This document shows, piece by piece, positions 42,689 to 52,350 of a stretch of DNA of 64,000 nucleotides (positions within the stretch are counted from its first letter, which is position 1; every line of letters begins with the position of its first letter). The stretch comes from Stenotrophomonas sp. HITSZ_GD (GTDB lineage Bacteria; Pseudomonadota; Gammaproteobacteria; Xanthomonadales; Xanthomonadaceae): assembly GCF_029543105.1 (NCBI RefSeq), contig NZ_JARQXB010000015.1:17588-81587 (forward strand), in the 5' to 3' direction. A model generated the notes under the pieces. The model saw only the letters and a list, made by a program, of their open reading frames with translations. It was not told the DNA's origin and searched no databases. Position numbers and translations under genes: made by a program.

Positions 42689-44434
42689 TCAGGCTTCACT
42701 GGCCACCCATCCCTTCACGACCTGCGCCACGCGCTTGGAATCGGCTTTCACCGCTTCGCGCGCCTGGCGCAGGCGGTCTTCATAGGCGTCGGAGGGCAGG
42801 GCGATCGCCGGCCGGCGGTCGATGCCCAGCTGCGCGGTGTCTTCCTCCAGCCCCGGCAGCAGTTCGTTCTGTTCGTCGAGCATGCGCAGGTCCGCGTTGT
42901 GCGGCGCGCCCGGCTCGTCCTTGCGGCGGCGCGCGGCCGGGGCCGGGCCGGTGATCGAGCGCAGCGCCGGGCGCAGCACGCCGAACAGCAGCGCCAGCAC
43001 CACCACCGCGCCGAGCAGCAGGCGCGCGGCATCTCGCACGCGCGGATCTTCCCACCACTTCGGGCCGGCCTCGGCGTCGGGCGTCTCGCGCACGAACGGG
43101 GCGTTCATCACCGACACGGTGTCGCCGCGCTCGGCGTCGAAGCCCACCGCCTGCTTCACCAGCGATTCGACCTTGGTCAGTTCGGCCGCGCTCAGCGCCT
43201 GCTCGGTGACCTTGCCCTTGGCATCGGGGCGCGGCACGTGGTCCACCAGCACCGCCACGCTGACGCGCTTGATGCGGCCGGCCGGCTGGCGGGTGTGCTG
43301 CAACGTGCGGTCCAGCTCGTAGTTGCGCGTGGCGCTCTTGGCGTTCTCGGTCGGGGTGGCGGCCACGGCCTGCTGCGCGTTGGCGGCATTCGGCGCGGCG
43401 CCGTTGGCGCCCGGCGCGGCGGCGGCCGGCGGGGTCGGCTGGCCTGGGTTGGCGGCGCCGGGCGGGGTGTTGCTGGTCGCGCCGGGCACGCCCTGCGGGC
43501 CGGCGGTGCTGGTGCTGTTCTCGCTGACCTGCTCGCTGCGCAGCTTCGGCGGCTCGCCGTTGAACAGCTCGCGCGCTTCCTCGATCACCGAGAAATCCAT
43601 GTCCACGCTGACTTCCGGGTTGACGCGGCCGGCGCCGGTCAGCGGCTCGAGCAGTTCGCGGATGCGCTGGTTGTACGCGCTTTCCTGGCGGCGGACCTGG
43701 TCGAACTGCGCGGCGTTGAGCGCCGCGTCGCTGTTCGGGTCGGCGATGGTGAGCATGCGCCCGCTCTGGTCGACCACGGTGACGCGCTCCGGCGCCAGGT
43801 CCGGGATCGAGGAGGCCACCAGGTGCACGATGGCATCGACCTGGTTGCGCTCCAGCGTCTGCCCGCCGCGCAGTTCCAGTACCACCGAGGCGCTGGCGAC
43901 TTCGCGCTGGCGGGTGAAGGCGCTGGGCTTGGGGATGGCCAGGTGCACGCGCGCGTCGCGCACCGGGCGCAGCGTGGTGATGGTACGCACCAGTTCGGTT
44001 TCCAGCGCGTGCTGGTAGCGCGCGTTCTCCACGAACTGGCTGACGCCGAAGCCCGGGTCGCGTTCCATCAGCTCGAAGCCCAGGCGCCCGCTGTCGGTGA
44101 GGCCGGAGCCGGCGAGCTTGAGCCGCGCATCGTGCAGGTTGGCCTCCGGCACGGTGATGCCGCCGGTAGCCGGGTCGATCTTGAAGGGGATGTTGGCCGC
44201 GCGCAGCAGGTCGGTGGCCTCGGCGGTGGCCTTCTCGTCCAGGCCGGTGTACAGCGCGGTGTAGCCGGGCTTCTGCGACCAGAAGAACACCGCCAGGCCG
44301 GCGGCCACGGCGAGGGCGATCATCGCCATCAGGCCCAGGCGGCGGGTGATCTGCAGGCTCTGGATGCGGTCGAACCAGCCGCCGGCCTTGTCGGCGCCCT
44401 GGGCGAAGCTGTCCTTGGTGAGTGCGAGTGCCAT
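42689..44434 (-). CDS. fliF: FliF, flagellar MS-ring protein
   Basis: A 581-residue membrane ring protein with two membrane segments (about 35-53 and 468-488). The periplasmic ring-building motifs include GYTALYTGLDEKATAE and LAIPKPSAFTRQREVASASV. A Pro/Ala/Asn-rich insert (about 315-350) lies in the variable region. The C-terminal cytoplasmic tail that binds FliG ends VVKGWVASEA. It forms the MS-ring on which rotor and export gate assemble. Confidence 0.97.
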   Translation of the reverse strand: MALALTKDSFAQGADKAGGWFDRIQSLQITRRLGLMAMIALAVAAGLAVFFWSQKPGYTALYTGLDEKATAEATDLLRAANIPFKIDPATGGITVPEANLHDARLKLAGSGLTDSGRLGFELMERDPGFGVSQFVENARYQHALETELVRTITTLRPVRDARVHLAIPKPSAFTRQREVASASVVLELRGGQTLERNQVDAIVHLVASSIPDLAPERVTVVDQSGRMLTIADPNSDAALNAAQFDQVRRQESAYNQRIRELLEPLTGAGRVNPEVSVDMDFSVIEEARELFNGEPPKLRSEQVSENSTSTAGPQGVPGATSNTPPGAANPGQPTPPAAAAPGANGAAPNAANAQQAVAATPTENAKSATRNYELDRTLQHTRQPAGRIKRVSVAVLVDHVPRPDAKGKVTEQALSAAELTKVESLVKQAVGFDAERGDTVSVMNAPFVRETPDAEAGPKWWEDPRVRDAARLLLGAVVVLALLFGVLRPALRSITGPAPAARRRKDEPGAPHNADLRMLDEQNELLPGLEEDTAQLGIDRRPAIALPSDAYEDRLRQAREAVKADSKRVAQVVKGWVASEA

Positions 44435-44446
44435 CCGTTCTTACCC

Positions 44447-44818
44447 TTACAGCGGCATGTTCATCACGTCCTGGTAGGCCTGGACGAGACGGTTGCGGAC
44501 TTCCACGGTGGCGCGGAAGGCGATCTGGGACTGCTGGGAGGCGACCATCACGCGCGCCAGGTCGGCGCTGGGGTCGCCCATTTCGAAGGCCTTGGCCAGC
44601 GCGCCGGATTTCTGCTGCGCCTCGTTGACGCCGGACAGCGCCCCGCGCAGCGTTTCGCTGAAGCTGGCGCCCTGCGCGCCGCTGGCCGCTTGGCTGCCGG
44701 CCAGGCCTTGCAGCGCGGTGGACTGGCCGACATCGGCCGCCGGCCCCAGCGACGCCGAGCCCATCTGGCTCTGGTAGCTGCGGATCTGCGACAGGATGGA
44801 GGTGATGGAATCGCTCAT
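44447..44818 (-). CDS. fliE: FliE, flagellar hook-basal-body junction protein
   Basis: A 123-residue small export substrate ending VASQQSQIAFRATVEVRNRLVQAYQDVMNMPL, the strongly conserved FliE C-terminus. It joins the MS-ring to the rod. I chose ATG 44818 (MSDSITSILSQ); the in-frame start at 44842 lacks a ribosome-binding site and lies close to the sigma54 promoter. First gene of fliEFGHIJK. Confidence 0.96.
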   Translation of the reverse strand: MSDSITSILSQIRSYQSQMGSASLGPAADVGQSTALQGLAGSQAASGAQGASFSETLRGALSGVNEAQQKSGALAKAFEMGDPSADLARVMVASQQSQIAFRATVEVRNRLVQAYQDVMNMPL

Positions 44819-44850
44819 GGGAACGGCCCGGACGACGGTCACCGTTCACG

Positions 44851-44867
44851 ATGCAATCGGTGTGCCA
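44851..44867 (-). promoter_or_regulatory. Sigma54 (RpoN) promoter of the fliE operon
   Basis: Minus-strand TGGCACA (44861-44867), 4 bases, TTGCAT (44851-44856). It lies 32 bases upstream of the fliE ATG, in the short gap behind the glycan operon. Confidence 0.9.
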
Positions 44868-44901
44868 AAGCGCCGCCGGTTTTCTGGCGGGATGCCCGGG
44901 G

Positions 44902-47900
44902 CTAGGGCAGCCAGGCCCCGCGCCAGTCGTCCAGGCCTGCGCCGGCCAGCATCCAGTCCTGCCACACCGCCGCGCGCAGGGCGTCGCCGGCGGCCGCGCG
45001 GGCGTCGGCGTCGGCCAGTTGCTCGCGGATCGCCGCCACCCAGTCGCGATGCCGGTTGCGCACCCGCGTCACCGGCAGGTCGCCGCGGTAGGGCTCGATG
45101 TCGCTGGCCACCACCGGGATCGCGCAGGCGCCGTATTCGAGCAGGCGCAGGTTGCTCTTGCAGGCGTTGAAGCGGTTGTCCTCGAGCGGGGCGATGGCGA
45201 GGTCCAGGTCGAGCCGCGCCAGCACGCGCGGGTAGCGGTCCATGCCGACGCCGGGATGGAATTCGCGCACGTAGGGTTGCAGCGCGTCCGGGCACAGGCC
45301 CATGAAGACCCAGTCCACCTCGTCGGCGAGGCTGCGCACGACGTCGGCGATCATCTCCAGGTCGCCGGCATGGCTCACGCCGCCGGCCCAGCCCACGCGC
45401 GGGCGCGGGCCCGTGTTGCGACGCGGCCCCGGCAGCGAGCGCCACATGGCTGGCGGCAGGCGATTGGCCGCGATGCGGATGTCCGGGTGCATGCCCGCCA
45501 GCGCCTCGGCCAGCGCCGGCGTCGACACCACCAACCGGTCAACCCGGGCGAAGGCGCGACGCAACGATTTCACGATATCCGGCGGCAACTGCGCCCGGTG
45601 CACGCTCTTCAGCGGCAGGTTCGGCAGGTAGTCGTCCAGTTCGTAGATCTTCAGCGCGCGATGGAAGCGGCCCACGCGCGCCATCACGTCCAGCTGCGCT
45701 TGCCCGACCTGCCGCTGCCACACCACCACGTCCGGATCCAGGCGCGTCATCTCGATCGCGTCCAGCAGGCGCGCGTGGTAAGCGCCGTCGGCCAGGCCCG
45801 CCGCGCGCAGGGCCGCCAAGGGCTGCATCACCCGGTACTCGCCGCTGCCGGCGGCGTCGGCCGGATGCGCCAGCACCTTCGGCAGCGGCCGCCAGGGCAG
45901 CGGCTGCCAGGAGAAATCGGATTCGTCGAGCCGGAACCCGCCGGGCTGGTCCAGCCGCAGTGCGGGGTGATGAGCGGGGTCGTGCGCCAGTTGCGGCAGC
46001 CAACGGGTGAGCAGCGCATCGCGCGCCTCGCCTTCCAGGGCCGCCGGCACGTCGGCGTGCAGCAACAGCGCGTGCGGGGTCCATATGTTGCGAAGGCCGC
46101 GCGCGCGCAGCCGCAGGCAGAGGTCGATATCGGCGCCCGCGTCGCCGAAGGTGTCCGCATCGAAGCCGCCGAGCGATTCGAACAACTCGCGGCGCAGCAT
46201 CAGGCAGTGGCCCGCCACCGCGCTGTAGCCCTGCGCGACCTGCAAGCGCCCCAGGTAGCCGGGCGAAGCCATCGCCTCTCCCAGGAATGCACGCCCTCCA
46301 CCCGGCCACACGCCCGGCAGGACGCCCCCATGGGTGATCCGGCCATCGGCGGCGACGGTGCGCGCGCCCACCGCGCCCACGTCGCCGCGTAGCGCATGCT
46401 GCACCAGTTCGCCCAGCCAGCCCGGTTCGAGCGCGGCCAGCGCGTCGTCGACAAACAACAGCAGTTCGCCCGTGGCCTGCGAGGCGGCGAGGTTGCGCGC
46501 CTGCGCGGGCGGCACCGCCTCCGCCAGCGCGAACACGCGCAGGCGGGCATCCCCCAGGGCGCCTACCTGGTCGAGCCAGGCGCGGGCCTCGGCATCGGCG
46601 CTGGCGTTGTCGAGCAGGATGAGTTCGTAGTCGTTATAGGCCGTCTTCTCCAGCATGCTCATCACGCAGCGTTGCAGCTGCGGCAGCCGGTCGCCGGCCA
46701 CCAGCACGATGGACACGCGCGGCGTGTGCGCGTGCAGGTACTCGATGCGATAGCGGCCCGGCGCCGTCGCTTCAAGCCGGGCAGGCTGGCCAGTCCGCTG
46801 GAGGTAATCGCCGATCGCCGCCGCCCAGGCGGCATCGTCGGGCGAGGGCGCTTCGTACTCCAGCACGGGCTCGGGAAAATGACGAGCCTGCGCCGCCGAG
46901 CCGTCGCGCAGCATCGACAGCACCGGGGCAAGTTCCGGCAGCACGCCGTCGCCATAGCCGCCGGCGGCGCGCAGCACTTCGCGGCGGAACACCCAATGCC
47001 GCGCCATCAACGCGGGATGATGCAGCAGCAGGTCCTTGTCCAGGTCGGGCCGCAGGGCGGGCAGCGGATCTTCCGTGCCTTGGCGGAGCCAGCCGTCGAC
47101 ATACAGCGCGGGCGCATCGCCGGCGTCCATCAGCGCCACGCACAGCGCCATGCGCCCGGCGGCGCGGAACGTCGTGCCCGCGTCCACGCGCAGTATCCAG
47201 TCGGCCTCCCATGCGGCCAGCGCATCGGGATCGAGCGCGGCCCCTTCCACCTCGCGGACGGACACCCCCGCATACAACGGCGCGGACGAGTCCAGGCTGG
47301 CCCGCGTTCGCGCGCGCGCGGCCGGGTCCGCGCCGCAGATCAGTACCCCGAGGCGAGGCGGACCCTGGACATCGAGCCGTGCCTGCAGCAGCGGGATCTG
47401 CGCGGTGGGCAGCGTGCGCCGCGCCTGCCAGTCGTGCAACTGCCAGCGCGATTGCGACACCTGCAACGCCTGCTGCAGCGCCGCCGGCAGGTCGATCGGT
47501 TGGAAGTCGCCGCCTTGCAGGGGCGCCATTCTCACGATGCCGGTATCGTGGCCTTCCCCCGCGTGCCAGCCCAGCGACACGATGGCCTGGCGCAGGTCGT
47601 CGTGCCCGCGCTCGCCGATGCCCGGCTTGTCGCGGCCCACCTGGCTGAACTGCTCCCGCGAGATGCGAAAGGACACCCGCGGCCGCGCCAGCATCGCCAG
47701 CGTCGCGTCCTTCAACAGCTTCACGTACAGCGCCAGGTCGGCGACCCAGGTGATGCGCACGCCATCGAGCACGCCCAATTGCTCGCCGAAAGGCAGCAGC
47801 GCGCCGCGCCGGCACAGCACCGCGCTCGGCTCGCCGATGAAGTTCACCGTGTGGTCGGCAAGGAAGGACACCAGGTCGTTGCCATCCACGCGCAGGTCAT

Positions 47901-48354
47901 CGCGCGCGGGAAAGCTGGTGGCCAGTTCGTCGGCGAGCGGGCGTCCCGCCTCGTCGATGAGGCGGCGGCGCGAGGCGACCAGCGCGATCTCCGGCGCGGC
48001 GGCCATGGCGGCGACCATGGCGTCGATGCAATCGGCGTCCAGCACGTCGTCGTCGTGCAGGAACTTGATGAATTCGCCCTGCGCCAGCGCGATGCCGCGC
48101 GCCGTGCTGCGCGTTTCCCACAGCCGCTCGGGATTGCGCGAATAGCGCACCGGGAAGTCCACCCGCGCGGCGAACGCGGCCACCTGCTGCTCGATCCGCG
48201 CATCCAGCGAGTCGTCGCACACCACCAGCTCCAGCGGGCGGTAGGTCTGCGCGGCGACGCTTTCCAGCGCCTGCGCGATGAAGCGCGGCTTGTAGGCCGG
48301 CATCACCACGCTGACCAGCCCGGCGATCTCGTCGCGGCGGTTGCCGTCGCTCAT
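44902..48354 (-). CDS. Three-domain glycosyltransferase, candidate flagellin glycosyltransferase
   Basis: A 1150-residue protein with three modules: an N-terminal GT2 domain (VSVVMPAYKPRFIAQALES, catalytic acidic HDDD at 100-103), a second GT2 domain from about 545 (VSIVLVAGDRLPQLQRCVMSML, FVDDALAAL), and a GT4/GT1-like C-terminal domain from about 825 (VGWAGGVSHAGD, LLEYGACAIPVVASDIEPYRG). Very large multidomain glycosyltransferases at this position, next to fliE and fleQ, glycosylate flagellin in Pseudomonas (FgtA type) and Xanthomonas. That role is inferred from size, architecture and location. It overlaps the upstream gene by four bases and ends the glycan operon. Confidence 0.85.
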   Translation of the reverse strand: MSDGNRRDEIAGLVSVVMPAYKPRFIAQALESVAAQTYRPLELVVCDDSLDARIEQQVAAFAARVDFPVRYSRNPERLWETRSTARGIALAQGEFIKFLHDDDVLDADCIDAMVAAMAAAPEIALVASRRRLIDEAGRPLADELATSFPARDDLRVDGNDLVSFLADHTVNFIGEPSAVLCRRGALLPFGEQLGVLDGVRITWVADLALYVKLLKDATLAMLARPRVSFRISREQFSQVGRDKPGIGERGHDDLRQAIVSLGWHAGEGHDTGIVRMAPLQGGDFQPIDLPAALQQALQVSQSRWQLHDWQARRTLPTAQIPLLQARLDVQGPPRLGVLICGADPAARARTRASLDSSAPLYAGVSVREVEGAALDPDALAAWEADWILRVDAGTTFRAAGRMALCVALMDAGDAPALYVDGWLRQGTEDPLPALRPDLDKDLLLHHPALMARHWVFRREVLRAAGGYGDGVLPELAPVLSMLRDGSAAQARHFPEPVLEYEAPSPDDAAWAAAIGDYLQRTGQPARLEATAPGRYRIEYLHAHTPRVSIVLVAGDRLPQLQRCVMSMLEKTAYNDYELILLDNASADAEARAWLDQVGALGDARLRVFALAEAVPPAQARNLAASQATGELLLFVDDALAALEPGWLGELVQHALRGDVGAVGARTVAADGRITHGGVLPGVWPGGGRAFLGEAMASPGYLGRLQVAQGYSAVAGHCLMLRRELFESLGGFDADTFGDAGADIDLCLRLRARGLRNIWTPHALLLHADVPAALEGEARDALLTRWLPQLAHDPAHHPALRLDQPGGFRLDESDFSWQPLPWRPLPKVLAHPADAAGSGEYRVMQPLAALRAAGLADGAYHARLLDAIEMTRLDPDVVVWQRQVGQAQLDVMARVGRFHRALKIYELDDYLPNLPLKSVHRAQLPPDIVKSLRRAFARVDRLVVSTPALAEALAGMHPDIRIAANRLPPAMWRSLPGPRRNTGPRPRVGWAGGVSHAGDLEMIADVVRSLADEVDWVFMGLCPDALQPYVREFHPGVGMDRYPRVLARLDLDLAIAPLEDNRFNACKSNLRLLEYGACAIPVVASDIEPYRGDLPVTRVRNRHRDWVAAIREQLADADARAAAGDALRAAVWQDWMLAGAGLDDWRGAWLP

Positions 48355-49643
48355 GCCGTTGCCCCGGCCAGGACCGCGTGCAGACGTTCGACCACCCTGC
48401 GGGCATTGGCGTCGTCGTCGTGGCGGAAGAACAGCCGTCGCGCGGCCTCGTAGCGTTCGCCGGCAGGCGGACTGCCGGCACCCAGCGCGGCGTCCAGCGC
48501 CTGCAGTAGCCCGTCGAAATCGGTGGTCACCGGCCCGGGAAACGCGAGATCCATGTCGTACAGCAGCCCGTTCTGGTGTTGGCGGTAGTGGTCCAGGTCC
48601 CAGGCAAAGCTGATGACCGGAAGGCGCAGGTAGAGGGCATCGATGTAGACCGACGAATAATCGGTGAGCACCAGGCTCGCTTCGCGCAGCAGCGGGGCGA
48701 TCTCCTCGTGCTGCGCATGGCCCAGGTCGATCAGCACCTCGTCATGGTGCTCGGGCGCGAAGGGGGCGGGCGCGTTGCGCAGGTAGTGGCCGCGCACGCC
48801 CAGCACCGCGCCGTGCGCGCGCAGCAGCGCCTTGAGCCGGGCCACCTCCCCATCGTCGAAGCGGCGCACCGCCGTGCCGGTGACGTGCGCGTCCCGGTAG
48901 GTGGGGGCATACAGCACCAGCCGACGGCCGCGCGTGGCCGCGCGCAGCGTCGCCAGCGCTTCGCGCTGGTAACGCGGCAGGGCCGCTTCGGGCTGGCGCA
49001 GGAAGTCGTTGCGCGGCAGGCCGGTGATCCAGACATTGTCCGGCGGGATCGGGTGGAAGATGGCGCTCATCGCGTAGCCGTCCACGTCCGAGGAGGCAAT
49101 CAGCCCGGCGTAGTGGCGCCGCTCCTGGCGGCGGAAGGCATCGCGGTCGCCGTGCGCGCGCTGCCGCGGGTGCGCCAGCGCGAACAGCCGTTTGAGCGGA
49201 ATGCCATGCCACAGGTTGACCACCACGCGCCGGCGCAGCAGCGGGCGCGGTGCGACGTAGCTGCCATCCCGGCACTGCAGCGACATGTCCAGCGAGGTCG
49301 AATTGGTCAGCAGCAGCACGCGGCACCGCGCCAACGCCCACAGGCCGGCCGGGCTGGCCAGCGGCAGCACCACCGTGTTGCGGGCGTCCTCCAGGTGCAG
49401 CCGCGCTCCGCTGGCGCGTACGAACACGCACTTGCGCAGGGCCGGGTCCGCCTTGACCTGCTCGAAAACCGCGCGCGAATTCTCGATGAACTGGCCGGGC
49501 TTGAGCGGATGGGTGAAGAAGGCCCAGTGATCCCCGCGCTTCGGCACCAGCAGGTCGAGCAGGCGCCAAAGCGCGAGCAGGCCGCGGGCCAGCCAGGCCG
49601 GCAGCCGCGAACCGGCGACCGGCGTGGCCGCCGCCGGTGTCAT
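48351..49643 (-). CDS. CDP-glycerol glycerophosphotransferase family protein (TagF-like), short form
   Basis: A 430-residue protein of the TagB/TagF family. Family motifs are NLWHGIPLKRL (HGIPLK 146-151), LYAPTYRD (244-251) and TDYSSVYID (327 onward), followed by ISFAWDLDHYR. Such enzymes transfer glycerol phosphate (or ribitol phosphate) from a CDP donor to a sugar or a growing chain. It has only a short N-terminal extension compared with the second copy at 53634-55160, and may prime or extend the glycan. It overlaps both neighbours by four bases. Confidence 0.87.
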   Translation of the reverse strand: MTPAAATPVAGSRLPAWLARGLLALWRLLDLLVPKRGDHWAFFTHPLKPGQFIENSRAVFEQVKADPALRKCVFVRASGARLHLEDARNTVVLPLASPAGLWALARCRVLLLTNSTSLDMSLQCRDGSYVAPRPLLRRRVVVNLWHGIPLKRLFALAHPRQRAHGDRDAFRRQERRHYAGLIASSDVDGYAMSAIFHPIPPDNVWITGLPRNDFLRQPEAALPRYQREALATLRAATRGRRLVLYAPTYRDAHVTGTAVRRFDDGEVARLKALLRAHGAVLGVRGHYLRNAPAPFAPEHHDEVLIDLGHAQHEEIAPLLREASLVLTDYSSVYIDALYLRLPVISFAWDLDHYRQHQNGLLYDMDLAFPGPVTTDFDGLLQALDAALGAGSPPAGERYEAARRLFFRHDDDANARRVVERLHAVLAGATA

Positions 49644-50770
49644 GCCGCGCGGACCCGCGCCGGTGCCAGCAGCAGGTCGCAGATGCGGTCCACTTCCTCG
49701 TCGCGGAGCGCGGGGTGGATCGGCAGGCACAGCACCTTGCGCGCGATCGACTGCGCCACGGGCAGCAAGGCCGGCGCGGCCGAAGGCAGGCCGCGATACA
49801 TCGGGAACTCGCTGATGAGCGGATAGAAGTAACGCCGCACCAGGATGTCGTTGCCTCGCAGCATTTGGTAGAGCTCGTCGCGGCCGAGCGCGAACTCGTC
49901 CTCCACGAGGATGGGGAAGTAGGAGTGGTTGCGCTGCACGTCTTCGGGCACGCGCGTGCAACGCAGGCCGGGCACGCCGGCAAGGCGGCGGCGGTAGAGC
50001 GCGTCGATCTCCGCCCGGCGCGCCAGCGCCTGGTCGATATGCTTGAGCTGCAGCAGCCCCATGGCGGCGTTGATTTCGCTCATTTTCCCGTTGATGCCCG
50101 GCGCCACCACGGTGACTTCGTCGACGAAGCCGAAGTTCTTCAGGTGGTCGATGCGCTGCTTGGTGCGGGCGTCCGGGCAGATGATCGCGCCCCCTTCGAA
50201 GGTGTTGTAGACCTTGGTGGCGTGGAAGCTGAGCACCGACAGGTCGCCATGGCGCAGGATGCTCCCGCCGCCATCGCGCACGGCGAAGGCGTGCGCGGCA
50301 TCGTAGATGACCTTCAGGTTGTAGTTCTCGGCGATGCGCTCGATCGCCGCCACGTCGCACGGGGTGCCGTAGCAGTGCACCGGCATGATCGCGGTGGTCT
50401 GCGGGGTGATGGCCGCCTCGATCTTGGCCGGGTCGAGGTTGAAGGTCACCGGGTCGATGTCCACGAACACCGGCTTGAGGCCGTTCCACAACAGCGAATG
50501 GCCGGTGGCGACGAACGAGTACGGCGTGGTGATGACCTCGCCGGTGACCCGCAGCGCCTGTAGCGCGGTGACCAGGGCCAGCGTGCCATTGGCGAACAGC
50601 GCGATGTGGTGCACGCCCAGGTAATCCGCCAGCGCCTTCTCCAGGGCCTGGTGCATGCCGCCACCGTTGGTGAGGATGCGGCTGTCCCAGATGCGCTGCA
50701 GGTAGGGGATGAACTCCTCCAAAGGAGGCAGCAGCGGGCTGGTGACGGGGATGGGCCTGTTCTTCTTCAT
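49640..50770 (-). CDS. DegT/DnrJ/EryC1/StrS-family sugar aminotransferase
   Basis: A 376-residue PLP-dependent enzyme. PLP Lys186 lies in SFHATKVYNTFEGGAI, and DAAHAF (157-162) gives the Asp that contacts the pyridine nitrogen. The sequence is close to 3- or 4-keto nucleotide-sugar aminotransferases of surface-glycan pathways. No dehydratase, epimerase or nucleotidyltransferase for a sugar precursor is in the operon, so its keto-sugar substrate must come from elsewhere. I chose ATG 50770 (MKKNRPIPVTS), with GGAGGC ten bases upstream. Confidence 0.9.
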   Translation of the reverse strand: MKKNRPIPVTSPLLPPLEEFIPYLQRIWDSRILTNGGGMHQALEKALADYLGVHHIALFANGTLALVTALQALRVTGEVITTPYSFVATGHSLLWNGLKPVFVDIDPVTFNLDPAKIEAAITPQTTAIMPVHCYGTPCDVAAIERIAENYNLKVIYDAAHAFAVRDGGGSILRHGDLSVLSFHATKVYNTFEGGAIICPDARTKQRIDHLKNFGFVDEVTVVAPGINGKMSEINAAMGLLQLKHIDQALARRAEIDALYRRRLAGVPGLRCTRVPEDVQRNHSYFPILVEDEFALGRDELYQMLRGNDILVRRYFYPLISEFPMYRGLPSAAPALLPVAQSIARKVLCLPIHPALRDEEVDRICDLLLAPARVRAA

Positions 50771-50792
50771 CGCGTTCGCCTCCGGGACGGCT

Positions 50793-52334
50793 TCAGTCCT
50801 GCAAGCCACGTGCCGGAACCGCGCCGGTCGCCTGGCGCGGCGCCGTCGCGGTGCCGTCGGCACGCAGTGCCATCCCGCCGGCCTCGGGCAGGTAGAGCAG
50901 GGTGGCGTGGGGCCCGGACTGGGCCGGTTGCCGGGCCCAGCCCTCGGGGAACAGGGTGGGGCCGATCCGGTAGTGGCCTTCGCCGGCCGCGCAGCGGTAG
51001 TGCAGGATCACCCCGTACAGGGCGCCGGGGCGCAGGCCGGCGTCGGCTAGGTCCAGCCCGTAGAGGTGGCGGTAGGGTTCGGGATGGCCGGCCGGATGCA
51101 GGCCGATGGGCGCCCCGCCATCGATCGGATGCAGTTCGAACCGGACCTCGCAATCGCGCACGATGAGGTCGTGCAGGTGGAGTTCGAGCGTCAATCGGCT
51201 GCCTTCCAGCGTCGCCCCGGCGAGGCGGAAGAAGCCGGGCAGGGGGAAGTGCAGCCGCATGACCTCGCGCGGGATGCCGATCTCGGCATTGTCCAGGAAC
51301 GGGGTCTGCCAGTAGCAGGCGCCGTCGATCTCGGTCAGCCAGCCCCGGTCGGCCCCGATGCCGAGCAGGAAGCACAGGCCTTCGATCTCCCCGCGGCGGA
51401 TCAGTTCCAGGTATAGCCAGCGCCGCGCACCGAGGCTGCGGTAGTCGAGATCGCCGAACAACACCAGCAACTGCTGCACGCCGGCCACGAAGGCCTCGCG
51501 CATGCGCGGCGATCCGACGATGCCGGCCGCGGCATGCAACGCGCGATGCAGGTTGGTCAGCGCGATCGCCCGGCGGTATGCCTCCCCGCCCGGAATACCC
51601 TCGAACTGCTGCCATTCCAGCGCGACCGAGCGCATCCGGTCGGCGAAATTGTCGGCCTCGCGCAGGCGCTGGGTGATCGAGGCCTCCGCACCCGGGGGAC
51701 GCGTGCGCCACAGGTACACCAGTTCGGGGATGATCGCCGTGCAGCGGCTCAGGAAGTAGGCGCGGTGCACGAACGGCCGGTCGGCATAGAGCAGGCCGGG
51801 CTCCATGCCCAGCCCATGGGCGCGCAGGAAGTCGGTGCGGAAGACCTTGTTCCAGTAGAAGCCATCGTCGATCAGCTCGGGGAACTCGCTGACCGAATGC
51901 ACGACGCGGCGCTGGGCCCACACGAACGGCTCGTGCAGGAAGGCGGTGGACGAGAGCACGCCCTCGCTCAGGCGGGCCGCGCGGCCGATCGCGATGTCCG
52001 CGGCGGCGCCTTGTGCCGCTTCCACCAGCAGGCGGTAGGCATCCGGCGGCACCACGTCGTCCGAATCCACCAGCGCCACGTACTGGCCGCGCGCCAGCGA
52101 GATGCCCAGGTTGCCGGACACCGCGCCGCCCTCGCGGGTCTTGGTGATGCAGCGCACGTTCGGATGCGCGGCCTCGTAGCGCCGGCAAATGGCCCAGCTG
52201 TCGTCGCTGCTGCCGTCGTCGATGGCGATGATCTCGATGTCCGGCAGCGTCTGCGCCAGCAGCGAGTCGAAGCACTCGGCCAGATACTCGGCGGTGTTGT
52301 AGACCAGTACGACGACGGAGAGCAGGGGCTGCAT
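50793..52334 (-). CDS. GT2 glycosyltransferase with extra C-terminal domain
   Basis: A 513-residue protein. Residues 1-100 are a classical GT-A fold (LLSVVVLVYNTAEYLAECFDS; acidic DSDD at 90-93), followed by a helical region with YWNKVFRTDFL. From about 370 the sequence is beta-rich (LTLELHLHDLIVRDCEVRFEL), like the accessory domains appended to teichoic-acid-type glycosyltransferases. It adds a sugar to the glycan; donor and linkage are not predictable. It is 16 bases downstream of the ATP-grasp gene. Confidence 0.88.
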   Translation of the reverse strand: MQPLLSVVVLVYNTAEYLAECFDSLLAQTLPDIEIIAIDDGSSDDSWAICRRYEAAHPNVRCITKTREGGAVSGNLGISLARGQYVALVDSDDVVPPDAYRLLVEAAQGAAADIAIGRAARLSEGVLSSTAFLHEPFVWAQRRVVHSVSEFPELIDDGFYWNKVFRTDFLRAHGLGMEPGLLYADRPFVHRAYFLSRCTAIIPELVYLWRTRPPGAEASITQRLREADNFADRMRSVALEWQQFEGIPGGEAYRRAIALTNLHRALHAAAGIVGSPRMREAFVAGVQQLLVLFGDLDYRSLGARRWLYLELIRRGEIEGLCFLLGIGADRGWLTEIDGACYWQTPFLDNAEIGIPREVMRLHFPLPGFFRLAGATLEGSRLTLELHLHDLIVRDCEVRFELHPIDGGAPIGLHPAGHPEPYRHLYGLDLADAGLRPGALYGVILHYRCAAGEGHYRIGPTLFPEGWARQPAQSGPHATLLYLPEAGGMALRADGTATAPRQATGAVPARGLQD

Positions 52335-52350
52335 GGGGCGGTCCGTGGGA